64,000 nt of DNA from Aurantibacter crassamenti (lineage in GTDB: Bacteria; Bacteroidota; Bacteroidia; Flavobacteriales; Flavobacteriaceae). The stretch spans positions 1,135,126 through 1,199,125 of the forward strand of contig NZ_JAFBGM010000001.1 in the NCBI RefSeq assembly GCF_016811105.1, given 5' to 3'. Every line of letters starts with the position of its first letter. Within the stretch, counting starts at the first letter, position 1. Shown here piece after piece: positions 1 to 10,528 of the stretch. A program made the position numbers and the translations under genes. The notes under the pieces were generated by a model that was given only the letters and a program-made list of their open reading frames with translations, was not told the DNA's origin and searched no databases.

Positions 1-1585
1 TAGTGGTTTTGTAAAGAGAACGATCAAACATAAATTCACGAATATCATCTAATAAAATAATACCTACCAAGTGTTCTTCTTCATCAACAACAGGAAAAAT
101 GTTTCGAGTAGATTTTGATACGGATTCATGTAGCATTTCTTCTAACAACATATTGGGGCGAACAACTTTGAAATTTTTCTCAATAACATCATCCAGTTGC
201 ATTACGTTTAGTACATTTTCATCTTTATCATGGGTTAATAAAGCGCCCTGTTTTGCCAGCTCGCGCGTATAAATCGTATGGTCCATTACCTGTTTTGTGG
301 CTAAGTATGAAATTGAAGCAGTTATCATTAAAGGCACAAAGAGTTCATAACCACCAGTTATTTCAGCGATTAAAAAAATGGAAGTTAGTGGTGCGTGGAG
401 TACTCCGGCAATAAGACCGGCCATGCCAATTAGCGTAAAATTACTTTCTGATACGGCAAAGCCCAATCCAGAATTATTAATAACCTTAGCCATTACGTTA
501 CCCAAAGCACTGCCCATTACCAATGTGGGTATAAAAATACCGCCAACCCCACCCGCAGCAAGTGTAGTAGTCATTGCAACCGCTTTAAAGATTGTTATAC
601 CAAATAAAAGTGCGATAACGACCCAAATATTATCTATGTACTTGTCAAAAGGGGTTTTACCTAATGCAGCAGTATGGTTGCCTTCTAATAAATTATTTAT
701 AAATCCGAAACCCTCACCATATAAAGGTGGAATAAAATAAAGCATAATACCAATAGCTAAACCGCCAACTAATAATTTGTATTTCGGACTCTTTAACGGC
801 TCAAATAATTTGATAATGCCAAAATACATTCGCGTAAAGTATATTGAGGCCACAGCGGTACCAACGCCCAATAACACATAAAAAAAGGTGTCTTTTATTT
901 CAAAACTTTGAACCAAAGAGAATTTGAAAAGCACTTCATTACCCATAAAGAAATAAGAAGTAAGTACACCCGAAATTGAGGCTAGTAAAAGAGGTAATAC
1001 AGATAACATCGTCAGGTCTAAACTAAAGACTTCAACTGCAAAAATAATAGCAGCAATAGGAGATTGAAAAATCGATGCAATTGCACCTGTTGATGCACAA
1101 GCGATTAATAATGAGCGGGTTTTGGCGTTAATACGGAATGCCCTGCCCAAATTAGAGCTTATGGCTGCACCGGAGGCTACGGCAGGCCCCAATAACCCAA
1201 CGGAACCTCCGAAACCAACAGTAAGAGGAGCAGCAATGAGTTGAGTGTATATTTGTTTTGGAGCTATAATACCCTTCTTTTTTGACAATGAAAATAAGAT
1301 GGATGAAATAGCATGTTGTAGTTTTTCTTTATGTACAAATTTGACATAAAGAAAAACTATAAATAATCCGATAATGGGTAGAATGAAGTAAAGGCTATTT
1401 GATAGCAGAATACCTTTTTCAAGAATTGATTCTATAAAGTAGGTGACGTTTTTAAGGGTAACTGAAGCTAAGCCAGCTAACAAACCCACAACAATACTCA
1501 TGATATACACAAAAGATTTGTGTGAGATATTCTTGTATCGCCATTTTAAAAATTTGACAAATAGTTTTTGTGCTTGGGTTGGCAT
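1..1585 (-). CDS. CLC-family chloride channel/transporter with CBS domains, C-terminus beyond window
   Basis: This is an integral membrane CLC protein for chloride or another anion. The frame starts at an ATG at 1585 and stays open to the window edge, so the last part is missing. About ten hydrophobic segments are followed by a cytoplasmic tail that looks like a CBS pair (roughly residues 420-528). The second anion-pore motif GGIFIPTL is well kept. The first is GSVGLLGP around residues 128-134, where the family normally has GxEGP, so the gating glutamate position is Leu132. The GSGIP-type motif is also not recognisable. The gene follows aspS on the same strand after 61 bases and may be co-transcribed. 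Family assignment is firm. Whether it works as an exchanger or a channel is open, because loss of the gating Glu uncouples proton exchange in characterised family members. Confidence 0.88.
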   Translation of the reverse strand, partial: MPTQAQKLFVKFLKWRYKNISHKSFVYIMSIVVGLLAGLASVTLKNVTYFIESILEKGILLSNSLYFILPIIGLFIVFLYVKFVHKEKLQHAISSILFSLSKKKGIIAPKQIYTQLIAAPLTVGFGGSVGLLGPAVASGAAISSNLGRAFRINAKTRSLLIACASTGAIASIFQSPIAAIIFAVEVFSLDLTMLSVLPLLLASISGVLTSYFFMGNEVLFKFSLVQSFEIKDTFFYVLLGVGTAVASIYFTRMYFGIIKLFEPLKSPKYKLLVGGLAIGIMLYFIPPLYGEGFGFINNLLEGNHTAALGKTPFDKYIDNIWVVIALLFGITIFKAVAMTTTLAAGGVGGIFIPTLVMGSALGNVMAKVINNSGLGFAVSESNFTLIGMAGLIAGVLHAPLTSIFLIAEITGGYELFVPLMITASISYLATKQVMDHTIYTRELAKQGALLTHDKDENVLNVMQLDDVIEKNFKVVRPNMLLEEMLHESVSKSTRNIFPVVDEEEHLVGIILLDDIREFMFDRSLYKTT

Positions 1586-1646
1586 TTATTGGGCGATTTA
1601 CTTCTTAAAAGTATTAAAAAATCACGCTATTTCACTGCATACCCTT

Positions 1647-3401
1647 CTAAGATTGAATATCTAACTTCAAATTCAATTCTTTCAACTGTGCATCGTCAAT
1701 TGCGGCAGGTGCATCAATCATCACATCTCTACCACTATTATTTTTTGGAAAAGCGATAAAATCACGAATAGTTTCTTGTCCACCTAAAATGGCTACCAAA
1801 CGGTCTAGACCAAAAGCTAATCCGCCGTGAGGTGGTGCGCCATATTGGAAGGCATCCATAAGAAAGCCAAATTGCGCTTTCGCCTCTTCAGGTGTAAAAC
1901 CTAAATGTTTGAACATTGTAGCTTGCATTTCTTTATCGTGAATACGAATAGAACCTCCGCCGATTTCATTTCCGTTTAAAACCAAATCATAGGCGTTGGC
2001 TTTTACAGCACCTGGGTCTGTATCTAACAATTCTAATTGCCCTGGTTTTGGAGAAGTAAATGGGTGATGCATGGCATGATAGTGGCCAGTTTCTTCATCT
2101 AATTCTAACAATGGAAAATCTATGACCCATAATGGTGCAAACTCCTCAGGGTTTCGAAGTTTTAAGCGTTCTGCCATCTCCATACGTAAGGCGCTTAATT
2201 GTGCTCTCACCTTGTTTGTATTGCCAGATAGTACACAAATTAAATCGCCTGGTTTTGCGCCAGTTGCTGCTGCCCATTTTGCAAAATCATCTTGATCATA
2301 GAACTTGTCAACTGAAGATTTAAAGGTGCCGTCATCATTACATCTACAATAAACCATACCCAAAGCACCTACCTGTGGTCTTTTGACCCAATCAGTAAGT
2401 TTGTCTATTTCTTTTCTGGTATAGCTATTTCCTCCAGGAACTGCAATGCCAACAACCAATTCCGCAGCATTAAATACATTAAAATCTTTATGCTGTGCAA
2501 TTTCGTTTAACTCGCCGAATTCCATTCCAAAACGAATGTCAGGTTTGTCGTTACCATATTTTTTCATGGCATCATCAAAAGTCATTCTAGGAAAATTTTC
2601 AATTTCAATTCCCTTTACTTCTTTTAAAAGATGTTTTGTTAATCCTTCAAAAGCATTGAGAATATCTTCTTGCTCAACATAGGCCATTTCACAGTCTATC
2701 TGAGTGAATTCAGGTTGTCTGTCAGCACGTAAATCTTCATCTCTAAAGCATTTTACAATTTGAAAATACTTATCTAAACCACCAACCATTAGCAACTGCT
2801 TAAAGGTTTGAGGTGATTGTGGTAAAGCATAAAACTGCCCTTCATTCATGCGACTAGGCACAACAAAATCACGTGCACCTTCGGGTGTAGATTTTATTAA
2901 ATATGGAGTTTCTACTTCGATGAAACCTTCATCAGAAAGGTATTTTCTAACCGCCATAGAAACCTTGCTACGAAAGATAAGACTGTCTTTTACGGGATTT
3001 CTTCTAATATCTAAATACCGATATTTCATGCGAATATCTTCGCCACCATCAGTTTCGTCTTCAATAGTGAAAGGAGGAGTTTTCGATTCGTTTAAAACGA
3101 TAAGTTCTTCTACAAGTAATTCAATATTTCCCGTAGGAATATTGGGGTTCTTTGAAGCTCTTTCAATTACGGTGCCTTTTACTTGAATTACAAATTCACG
3201 ACCCAAATCACGTGCTTGAGCAATAAGTGCGCTAGAGGTGCGATCTTCGTCAAATACCAATTGGGTGATGCCGTAACGGTCACGTAAATCTACCCAAGTT
3301 ACAAAACCCTTGTCTCTTATTTTATGTACCCAACCTGAAAGGGTAACTACTTTGTTAATGTGAGATTCACTTAATTCTCCGCAAGTATGGCTTCGATACA
3401 T
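1647..3401 (-). CDS. aspS: Aspartyl-tRNA synthetase
   Basis: The cytoplasmic class II synthetase charges tRNA-Asp with aspartate. The protein has 584 residues, normal for the bacterial type. An N-terminal OB-fold anticodon-binding domain (residues 1-110) begins [10 protein letters not shown]. It is followed by class II motif 2 ([16 protein letters not shown], near residue 218), a GAD insertion domain (about 290-420), and motif 3 (GLAFGLDRL, near 535) with the ATP-binding Arg. No residue looks altered. The start ATG lies 18 bases from a TAnnTTTG promoter element read on the minus strand. The window shows a tRNA-Asn gene but no asparaginyl-tRNA synthetase, so discriminating versus non-discriminating activity cannot be judged from here. 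Confidence 0.98.
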   Translation of the reverse strand: MYRSHTCGELSESHINKVVTLSGWVHKIRDKGFVTWVDLRDRYGITQLVFDEDRTSSALIAQARDLGREFVIQVKGTVIERASKNPNIPTGNIELLVEELIVLNESKTPPFTIEDETDGGEDIRMKYRYLDIRRNPVKDSLIFRSKVSMAVRKYLSDEGFIEVETPYLIKSTPEGARDFVVPSRMNEGQFYALPQSPQTFKQLLMVGGLDKYFQIVKCFRDEDLRADRQPEFTQIDCEMAYVEQEDILNAFEGLTKHLLKEVKGIEIENFPRMTFDDAMKKYGNDKPDIRFGMEFGELNEIAQHKDFNVFNAAELVVGIAVPGGNSYTRKEIDKLTDWVKRPQVGALGMVYCRCNDDGTFKSSVDKFYDQDDFAKWAAATGAKPGDLICVLSGNTNKVRAQLSALRMEMAERLKLRNPEEFAPLWVIDFPLLELDEETGHYHAMHHPFTSPKPGQLELLDTDPGAVKANAYDLVLNGNEIGGGSIRIHDKEMQATMFKHLGFTPEEAKAQFGFLMDAFQYGAPPHGGLAFGLDRLVAILGGQETIRDFIAFPKNNSGRDVMIDAPAAIDDAQLKELNLKLDIQS

Positions 3402-3419
3402 TTGATTAATTTAAAGAGG

Positions 3420-3427
3420 CAAATTTA
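3420..3427 (-). promoter_or_regulatory. Candidate promoter -7 element for aspS
   Basis: The minus strand reads TAAATTTG, matching the Bacteroidota -7 consensus TAnnTTTG. The predicted transcription start would fall about 12 bases before the aspS ATG. No clear TTG lies at the expected -33 distance, so the match is partial. Confidence 0.4.
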
Positions 3428-3658
3428 AGAAGTATTTATTAGTGTACTGGTTGATTTACATTAATATTTGCTGATGCGTATAGACTAACTAAAAATGGAT
3501 ATGGTTTACATTTAATTATATAATTGGAGTCCTTGATTGCTTCATTACTTTTTAAATCAACAATAAGGCACGTAAGAACATTAGAAAAAGTATAAGTAAG
3601 AAAATTCTTAAAATATTTCTTCGGTTTTATCGTTGATCTAATTAAGTTAAATAATAAT

Positions 3659-4402
3659 ATGCCTTTTACAGCATCTCATCCAGCAATAATATTACCACTT
3701 TTAAAAAGGGGTATGTTTTCAGTTTCTGGATTGATAATGGGTAGCATGATACCAGATTTTGAGTTTTTCATTAGATTGGAAGCAAAAGGGCCGCACGGAC
3801 ATACCTTCTGGGGAATATTTTGGATGAATATACCAGTAGCTTTATTGTGCCTAACGCTATTTCACGTTGTCGTTCGAAATCAATTAATTCTAAATCTACC
3901 TGATTATTTTAAAAAACGATTTGAAATATTTTTAGATTTTAATTGGATTTCATATGTAAAAGGGAACTTTTTCAGGGTAATTTTTTCCATTTTAATAGGG
4001 AATTTTAGTCACCTATTATGGGATTCATTTACTCATTTCGATGGTTTCTTTGTAACAAGAATATCCTTTTTCAATATAAAAATTGGTCCAATTCCATTAT
4101 ATCATATTTTGCAATACGCCTTTAGTCTTATTGGAGCAATAGCAATCTTGAAATTTATTTCAAAAATGCATACATATGAAATCAAAAATTACAAACCAAT
4201 AAAAAATATGATGCTTTATTGGTTTTTAGTTATAGCAATAATGGTTTTAATTTATATTGTTAGGTATGATGTAGATGATTTTAAGGAATTTGGTGCTAGG
4301 ATAGTTATTTTATGCGCTGGATTTTTAGCCGGACTCATTATCATTTCGATTCTTTATAAAATAATTTCTTCTAAAAATAATTTTACATTAATTAAAGAGT
4401 AA
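3659..4402 (+). CDS. DUF4184 family membrane protein
   Basis: This 247-residue protein of unknown function opens with the DUF4184 signature MPFTASHPAIILPL, followed by GLIMGSMIPDFEFF. Paired His and Asp residues in this part (HP, PDFEF, HGHTFWG, then SHLLWDSFTH near residue 122) resemble the metal-ligand pattern of membrane-bound metal-dependent hydrolases, which is a family-level analogy only. At least five hydrophobic segments are visible, including a C-terminal pair (about residues 180-238). The gene stands alone, divergent from aspS and convergent with the RND efflux operon, from which it is separated by a perfect hairpin terminator. The Lys-rich C-terminus ends in NFTLIKE. The function is not known. 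Confidence 0.8.
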   Translation: MPFTASHPAIILPLLKRGMFSVSGLIMGSMIPDFEFFIRLEAKGPHGHTFWGIFWMNIPVALLCLTLFHVVVRNQLILNLPDYFKKRFEIFLDFNWISYVKGNFFRVIFSILIGNFSHLLWDSFTHFDGFFVTRISFFNIKIGPIPLYHILQYAFSLIGAIAILKFISKMHTYEIKNYKPIKNMMLYWFLVIAIMVLIYIVRYDVDDFKEFGARIVILCAGFLAGLIIISILYKIISSKNNFTLIKE

Positions 4403-4408
4403 TAAGTT

Positions 4409-4441
4409 AAAAAGCCCTAAATGCTACATTTAGGGCTTTTT
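4409..4441. terminator. Bidirectional intrinsic terminator
   Basis: A perfect 15-bp stem (4409-4423 paired with 4427-4441) encloses the loop CTA. The stem has a GC core and ends in an A-run on one side and a T-run on the other, so it can end transcription from both the DUF4184 gene and the convergent RND operon. Confidence 0.93.
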
Positions 4442-4462
4442 CTAAGATATTTACTCTTTTTT

Positions 4463-7400
4463 CTAAGAAGCTGGTTCTATTATTGGAGTCTCTATCACTT
4501 TGTTTGTCTTAAGACTTCTCATCTTGGTCTTTATTCTATAGGTAATATTAAATAATACCGGTACAATAATCAAAGTTAAGAATGTAGCCACAATTAATCC
4601 GAAGATAACCGTCCATGCTAACGGTCCCCAGAAAACTACGTTGTCACCGCCAATATATATTTTAGGATCGAACTCTGAAAAGAGTGAAAAGAAATCAATA
4701 TTTAATCCAATAGCCAAAGGTATTAAACCTAATACGGTGGTTATAGCTGTTAAAATTACAGGGCGTAATCTTGCCTTACCACTTTTGATAATAACAGCAG
4801 TAGCTTCATCCATAGGTAGTAAATCTTTGTCTTCTAAATCTAATGTCACTTTTTTTCTATCGATTAGAATTTGGGTGTAGTCTAATAGTACCACTCCGTT
4901 GTTTACAACTATACCTGCTAGAGAAATTATACCCATCATGGTCATCATAATCACAAATGACCAGCCAGTAACCATTAATCCGCCAAAAACGCCAATAAAG
5001 CTTAGGAAAATGGCAATCATTATAATTAGTGGTTTTGAAATACCACCAAATTGGAATATTAGAATTAGCATAATCAAAGCCAAGCCACCAAAAAATGCAC
5101 CAACTAAGAATAACATTTGCTTATTCTGTTCTTCAATTTGACCAGTAAAATCAAGTTTAATGTCTTCAGGTAGCCCTTTGTAGTTTTCCATTTCTTTTTG
5201 AATCTCAGCTACAATGGCTCCGGCATCACTAAAACCAGGTTTTAACTGCGAATAAACAGTTACAACCCGCTTCTTGTTTTTGTGCTTTATAGCGCTAAAT
5301 CCTGACGAATTTCGCTGTTTAGCAACAGCAGAAACGGGTACCTCTTTAATTTGACCAGATGCTGGATCTCTAAAAATGATATTCTGATTAAAAAGAGCAC
5401 TTTTGTTATATCGAATATCTTCATTAAAACGAACATTTATATCATAATCTTCACCATTTACCTTGTAAACACCTGCTTTCTCACCAAATAAAGAACGCCG
5501 TAATTGCTGGCCGACTTGCCCAACAGAAACTCCTAATTCACCTGCTTTTTCGCGGTCAACTACAACTTCCATTGAAGGTTTACCTTTGTTGACATCAATT
5601 TTTAATTCTTCAATACCGGCAATATTCTTAGTGTTGATGAAGTTTCTGATGTCTTCAGCAGTATTAATGATTTCAGAATAGTCTTTACCTTGTAGTTCAA
5701 TGTTTATAGGATAACCCGCTGGTGGGCCATTGGCTTCTTTCTCAACAGAAATACCTACACCAGGGTAAATACCCGTTAAAGCTTCTTGAATTTCACCGCG
5801 TAATATTTCTGTATCTCTGCCATTACGATATTTAAATTCTCGCATAGAAACAGTCACTTTACCTCTATGTGGCATTTCTGCAGTTGATCCACCATCTGTT
5901 TGAGGGTTACCGGCTCCTTCACCTACTTGTGATACAGCAGATTCTACCAAATAGTTATGCTCACCATCTCTGTATTTAGGTGCATTAGCTACTTCATACA
6001 CTCTTTTTTCAATGGCTTTAGTTAGCTCATTGGTTTTTTCAATAGAGGTGCCTTGCGGGTATTCTATGTAGGCATAGATTTCATTCGGCTTATTGTCAGG
6101 GAAGAATTCTATTTTTGTTCGACCACTACCAATAGACATGCCGAATAACATGAATACGGCAATAAGTAAGGCTGTAGTTATTCCAAAATACCAGTATACA
6201 TTTTTACCTCTTAGCGCGTGTTTAATTCTACGTTCATACCAGTTTTCAAAACGCACCATAGCTTTGTTCTGAAAATTAGTTGCCCATTTTTTAATGACAT
6301 ATTTGTATACCCAAAATTGAGAACCGGTAACTAATAAAACTGTACCTAAACCTCTCATGGCACCACCAAAAATTAGAATAAATAAACCGAAACCACCGAA
6401 AATAATACTAAGTCGAATTAGTTGTTTTTTAGAAAGTTCTTTTTCGTTGATGTCCATAAACTGCGAAACCAACATCGAGTTCATAAATATTGCCACAAAT
6501 AATGACGACCCTAAAACAACTGATAGTGTAATTGGGAAATATTTCATGAATTGCCCAAAAATACCTGGCCAAAAAGCAAGAGGGACAAATGCCGCTACTG
6601 TTGTGATTGTTGAGATAATAATAGGAAATGCAATTTCACCAATACCTTTTTTTGCAGCTTCGGTTCTAGACATTCCTTCGCTCATAAGACGGTAAACATT
6701 CTCTACTACAACAATACCATTATCAACGAGCATACCTAGCCCCATAATCATTCCGAAAAGAATCATCGTGTTTAGGGTATATCCTAAAAGCGATAAAACC
6801 ATAAAAGAAATGAACATAGACATAGGAATCGCAAACCCAACAAATAGTGCGTTTCTAAATCCTAAAAAGAACATTAATACCGTTACAACTAGTATAATAC
6901 CGAAAATGATATTATTTACTAAATCATCAACTTGATTTAAAGTTCTTCCAGACGAATCATTAGCTATTGTAATATTTAAATCTTTAGGAAAATAGTTGGC
7001 TTCGGCCTCTTTTACTAATTCTCTAATCTTAGTAGTTGCCTCAATCATGTTACTGCCTGAACGTTTTTTAATATCAAGCATCACTACGCTTTCGCCATAT
7101 TCACGAGCGAAAGTGGTTTTTTCCTTTTCATTAAAAGTTACCTTGGCAATATCTTTAAGATAAACAGCTCCGTTTTCAGATTTAATTACAAAACTCTCTA
7201 ATTCTTTTGGGTCTTTTATTTCACCTAAGATTCGAATGGTTCTACGTTGATCGCCTGCTTTTAGATTGCCGGCAGACATAGTAGTATTGCCATTGCCAAT
7301 AGCGCCTATAACGTCTTGAAAGCTAATTTTGGCAGCCATCATTTTATAAACATCAACCGCAATCTCTACTTCTTTATCTTGGGCTCCACGAATGCCAACC

Positions 7401-7966
7401 TCTTTTATTTCTTGAAGGTCTTCAATTTCATCTTGCATGTATTCTGCAAATTCCTTCAATTTTTCTACAGGATAATCTCCTGTAAAATTTACATTCATTA
7501 TAGGGAATGACTCTGATAAGTTAAGGTCAAATACATTCGGTTCTAACTTGGCGTTGTTAAATGTAGGCCAGTCTTCACTAGATTTTTCACCATCAACCTC
7601 ATCCTTTACCTTTTGTTTGGCTTGGTCTACGGTAAGTTTTTCATCAAATTCTATTGTAATTATCGAATAATCTTCTTGTGAGGTAGATGTTATTTTTACG
7701 ACATTACTGATGTTTTTTAACTTGTCTTCTAAAGGGTCTGTAATAAGACGTTCCACATCTTCTGCTGTGTTTCCCGGATACGGCGTACTAACATAAATGT
7801 TGTTTTGTATTATTTCAGGAAAATCTTCCCTCGGCATAGATTGATACGACTGAAAACCTAGCCATAAGAAAATAGCAATCATAACATAAACAACAGAAGG
7901 GTTATCTATTGCCCAAGATGACAGACCAAATTCTTTGTCAGCATTCTTTTTCTGTTTGCTACTCAT
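4463..7966 (-). CDS. RND efflux pump inner-membrane permease (AcrB/MexB-like)
   Basis: This proton-driven exporter is the inner-membrane part of a tripartite pump with the two genes upstream. It has 1167 residues, longer than the usual 1020-1050. TM1 (FLWLGFQSYQSMPREDFPE, about residues 33-52) precedes the first porter domain. The TM4 relay motif reads GMLVDNGIVVVENV; drug pumps of the HAE1 type usually have two Asp here, and only the first is kept. Some of the extra length lies between TM6 and TM7 (about residues 505-580), where a further hydrophobic hairpin precedes an amphipathic stretch. The second porter half starts near residue 625. The gene overlaps the adaptor gene by 8 bases, so translation is likely coupled. 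Substrate is unknown; drugs, bile acids or lipids are possible. Confidence 0.95.
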   Translation of the reverse strand: MSSKQKKNADKEFGLSSWAIDNPSVVYVMIAIFLWLGFQSYQSMPREDFPEIIQNNIYVSTPYPGNTAEDVERLITDPLEDKLKNISNVVKITSTSQEDYSIITIEFDEKLTVDQAKQKVKDEVDGEKSSEDWPTFNNAKLEPNVFDLNLSESFPIMNVNFTGDYPVEKLKEFAEYMQDEIEDLQEIKEVGIRGAQDKEVEIAVDVYKMMAAKISFQDVIGAIGNGNTTMSAGNLKAGDQRRTIRILGEIKDPKELESFVIKSENGAVYLKDIAKVTFNEKEKTTFAREYGESVVMLDIKKRSGSNMIEATTKIRELVKEAEANYFPKDLNITIANDSSGRTLNQVDDLVNNIIFGIILVVTVLMFFLGFRNALFVGFAIPMSMFISFMVLSLLGYTLNTMILFGMIMGLGMLVDNGIVVVENVYRLMSEGMSRTEAAKKGIGEIAFPIIISTITTVAAFVPLAFWPGIFGQFMKYFPITLSVVLGSSLFVAIFMNSMLVSQFMDINEKELSKKQLIRLSIIFGGFGLFILIFGGAMRGLGTVLLVTGSQFWVYKYVIKKWATNFQNKAMVRFENWYERRIKHALRGKNVYWYFGITTALLIAVFMLFGMSIGSGRTKIEFFPDNKPNEIYAYIEYPQGTSIEKTNELTKAIEKRVYEVANAPKYRDGEHNYLVESAVSQVGEGAGNPQTDGGSTAEMPHRGKVTVSMREFKYRNGRDTEILRGEIQEALTGIYPGVGISVEKEANGPPAGYPINIELQGKDYSEIINTAEDIRNFINTKNIAGIEELKIDVNKGKPSMEVVVDREKAGELGVSVGQVGQQLRRSLFGEKAGVYKVNGEDYDINVRFNEDIRYNKSALFNQNIIFRDPASGQIKEVPVSAVAKQRNSSGFSAIKHKNKKRVVTVYSQLKPGFSDAGAIVAEIQKEMENYKGLPEDIKLDFTGQIEEQNKQMLFLVGAFFGGLALIMLILIFQFGGISKPLIIMIAIFLSFIGVFGGLMVTGWSFVIMMTMMGIISLAGIVVNNGVVLLDYTQILIDRKKVTLDLEDKDLLPMDEATAVIIKSGKARLRPVILTAITTVLGLIPLAIGLNIDFFSLFSEFDPKIYIGGDNVVFWGPLAWTVIFGLIVATFLTLIIVPVLFNITYRIKTKMRSLKTNKVIETPIIEPAS

Positions 7967-9143
7967 TGGAGTTGTTTTTTAGAATTTCAACATTCTGACC
8001 GTCTTTTACACTACGGGCACCTTCTTTTACTAATTGATCGCCATCAGAAATACCAGATAAAATTTCTACAACACTACCTTGTGTTTTACCTGTAACAATG
8101 ATTTGTCTGTGAACTGAAGCATGATTTTCAGTGCCATTTGCTTTTGCTAAATACACATACTGATCGCCTTCAGCATTCTCAGAAATTATACTTTGAGGAA
8201 TTAGAATAGCTTCAGCATTGCTGTAATCATTAAGATTTACCCTAGCAGTTAGGTTAGGTTTGATATTTCCATTTTTGTTCGGCACAGGTATTTCTACAGT
8301 AAAGGCTCTGTTGTTTGGATTAATAAAATTACCTGTTTGTCGAATTTTTGTATGAACAGAATCACCTAAAACCGGAAAATAAACTACAGCATCTTTTCCT
8401 TTCACAATGCCACTTAAATGAGTTTCAGGTACATCAACTTCAATGTACATGTCTGAAAGATTTACAATTCGAAATACCTCAGAACCAGGACCTGGAGATA
8501 CTACGGTACCTTGATCCTTTATTACATTGTCAATAATGCCAGAAAACGGAGCTCTAATAGTTGATTTTCCTAGTTGACTTTCAGCTTGTTTAATTGCGCT
8601 TTCGTTAGCCTCATACTGCGCTTTCGCTTGTAAATATTGAATTTCAGAACCAATTTTTTGTTCCCATAAACGCTCTTGACGCTCAAAGGTGGTTTTTGCT
8701 AATTCAGTTTGTGTTCTTAGTTGCGCAATTTGACTGCTCATTCCGCCATCATCAATGGATGCTAGAATTTGACCCTTACTCACTTTTTGTCCTTCTTTAA
8801 CATATACGCGTTGCAGTGTTCCGGACATTTCAGGATAAATTAGAACATTCTGTTTTGTTTTTACGTTACCTTGTAATTCAAGATAATGATTGAAATTTTG
8901 CGCAGTAGCTATTACAGTAGTTACCAGTGGTAATTTCTCTTCACCAGATTTAGAAGCAATAGCAGAATCGATTAACTGTATATTAGCAGTAAGTTGCTGT
9001 TGTTGAATTGAAAATTCAGATTTTTTAGCTCTTAATGACTCAAGGTTTCCGTTTGCTATAACATCATCTATCGATGTTGGTTGGTTACCTCCACAGGAAA
9101 CCAATAGCACTGTGACGATAAGAAAATATGAAATGTTTCTCAT
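7959..9143 (-). CDS. RND efflux periplasmic adaptor (membrane fusion protein)
   Basis: This lipoprotein links the inner-membrane pump to the outer-membrane channel. I start it at the ATG at 9143, because this gives a lipoprotein signal (MRNISYFLIVTVLLVSCGG, Cys at residue 17). The longer frame from 9185 would add 14 charged, non-signal residues. A coiled-coil hairpin (about residues 25-60 and 150-190) flanks the lipoyl halves, with GTLQRVYVKEGQKVSKGQIL as the first barrel-sandwich half and STIRAPFSGIIDNV as the second. A beta-barrel and a membrane-proximal domain follow. The gene lies 41 bases after the channel gene and overlaps the permease gene by 8 bases. Confidence 0.95.
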   Translation of the reverse strand: MRNISYFLIVTVLLVSCGGNQPTSIDDVIANGNLESLRAKKSEFSIQQQQLTANIQLIDSAIASKSGEEKLPLVTTVIATAQNFNHYLELQGNVKTKQNVLIYPEMSGTLQRVYVKEGQKVSKGQILASIDDGGMSSQIAQLRTQTELAKTTFERQERLWEQKIGSEIQYLQAKAQYEANESAIKQAESQLGKSTIRAPFSGIIDNVIKDQGTVVSPGPGSEVFRIVNLSDMYIEVDVPETHLSGIVKGKDAVVYFPVLGDSVHTKIRQTGNFINPNNRAFTVEIPVPNKNGNIKPNLTARVNLNDYSNAEAILIPQSIISENAEGDQYVYLAKANGTENHASVHRQIIVTGKTQGSVVEILSGISDGDQLVKEGARSVKDGQNVEILKNNSNE

Positions 9144-9184
9144 TTTGTGGTTGTTTTTATGTTGATGTATTGTTGTAAAAAGCA

Positions 9185-10528
9185 TTAATTATTTATAATT
9201 GTTTCTAAATTCGTTTTCTTATTGATGACTTCTATCATTGATTGTAAGTAGCCTTGTTGTGCGTCGTATAATTGAGTTTGAGCTTGTCTTAATTCAAAGC
9301 TGCTTGCTAAACCTTCAGTATACTTTATTTGATTTTTATTTTCAATACGTTCAGCAAGATTTAGATTATTCTTTGCGGTGTCATATTGTTCAATAGCCAA
9401 GGTGTATTCGCTTTTAGCACCTTCTAATTGAAGTCTTATATTTTCTTCGGCTTCAATAAGTTGTGTTTTTGCTTTTTCTAGGGCAATTTTCGCTCTAGCG
9501 GTAGTAGCAGATCTTTTAAATGAGCTAAAGATGGGTATGTTTAAATCAAGCCCAATGATTGATGAGCCAAACCATTGTTGCTCGCTTTTTAAGAAATTGA
9601 AATTGTCAGCATAAGCCGAAGTGCCGTAATTAGCAAAGGCGTTGAGCGTTGGTAAAGCACGACTTTTTGCCAATTTATGTTCAAAAAAACGCTGTTCATT
9701 TAAATTAAGCGCCAATTTGTAGTCAACGTTATTTGCAATATTAAAATCTGTTTCAACTAAACCGGGCTCAACTTGTTTTTGAGCTAGATTGTCTAGATTT
9801 TCAGAAAGTTTTGTTGGGGCATCAATTGCAATTCCCATAATAACATTTAGCATTTGAAGGGTGATACCTTCAAGTCTAATGGCATTTTTCAATTGGTTAT
9901 CAACAGATGAAAGTGTAATTTGTAACTGCTCAACACTTTCTTCATCACCCAAGCCATTTTCAAAAAGTTTCTGGGTTTCATAAAGATTTTTTTCTAGTGC
10001 TTCTATGTTCTTTTCAAAGATTTGAACACTTTCTTTAGCAAGTAAAACATTTCCGTAAGCTTCGGTAACCGCTTTACGAACATCTATTTCAGTTTTCTCT
10101 TTATTATTTGCACTGTATCTTAAAAAAGCTTTAGTTGCTTGTACACCTACAATATAAGAGCCATCAAAAATTTGTTGTGTTAAGGTTGCAGTGGCGCTTG
10201 CAGATTGGGGTTGTCCAAAAACCACTTCAGCAAATGTGCCAGGTTCACCTCCAAATATCTCGGCAGGGATAACTGAAACTGGTTGTTTTAACTGATTTTG
10301 ATAGCTTACTGCTGCATTAATTTGTGGAAGACCAGTAGCAATGGTTTCCCATTTTTGCTTTTGGGCATCTTCAATATCTCTATTGGCATTAATGGCGCTG
10401 TAGTTGTTTTCTAATGCAAATGCAATCGCTTCTTCTAAGGTAAAGTTTGATGTATTAACAACTTGTTCTTGGGCAAAGCCAAAACTAATTGCAAAAAAGG
10501 TTAGTAATAGTATAAAATGATTTCTCAT
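9185..10528 (-). CDS. TolC-family outer-membrane efflux channel
   Basis: This 447-residue protein forms the outer-membrane exit duct of the RND pump. A Sec signal peptide (MRNHFILLLTFFAISFGFAQ) is followed by two OEP repeats rich in heptads, with coiled-coil stretches near residues 150-200 and 355-415. The start ATG overlaps the stop of the TetR gene by one base (TAATG), indicating translational coupling to the regulator. Length and arrangement are typical of Bacteroidota TolC homologues, and no anomaly is seen. Confidence 0.95.
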   Translation of the reverse strand: MRNHFILLLTFFAISFGFAQEQVVNTSNFTLEEAIAFALENNYSAINANRDIEDAQKQKWETIATGLPQINAAVSYQNQLKQPVSVIPAEIFGGEPGTFAEVVFGQPQSASATATLTQQIFDGSYIVGVQATKAFLRYSANNKEKTEIDVRKAVTEAYGNVLLAKESVQIFEKNIEALEKNLYETQKLFENGLGDEESVEQLQITLSSVDNQLKNAIRLEGITLQMLNVIMGIAIDAPTKLSENLDNLAQKQVEPGLVETDFNIANNVDYKLALNLNEQRFFEHKLAKSRALPTLNAFANYGTSAYADNFNFLKSEQQWFGSSIIGLDLNIPIFSSFKRSATTARAKIALEKAKTQLIEAEENIRLQLEGAKSEYTLAIEQYDTAKNNLNLAERIENKNQIKYTEGLASSFELRQAQTQLYDAQQGYLQSMIEVINKKTNLETIINN

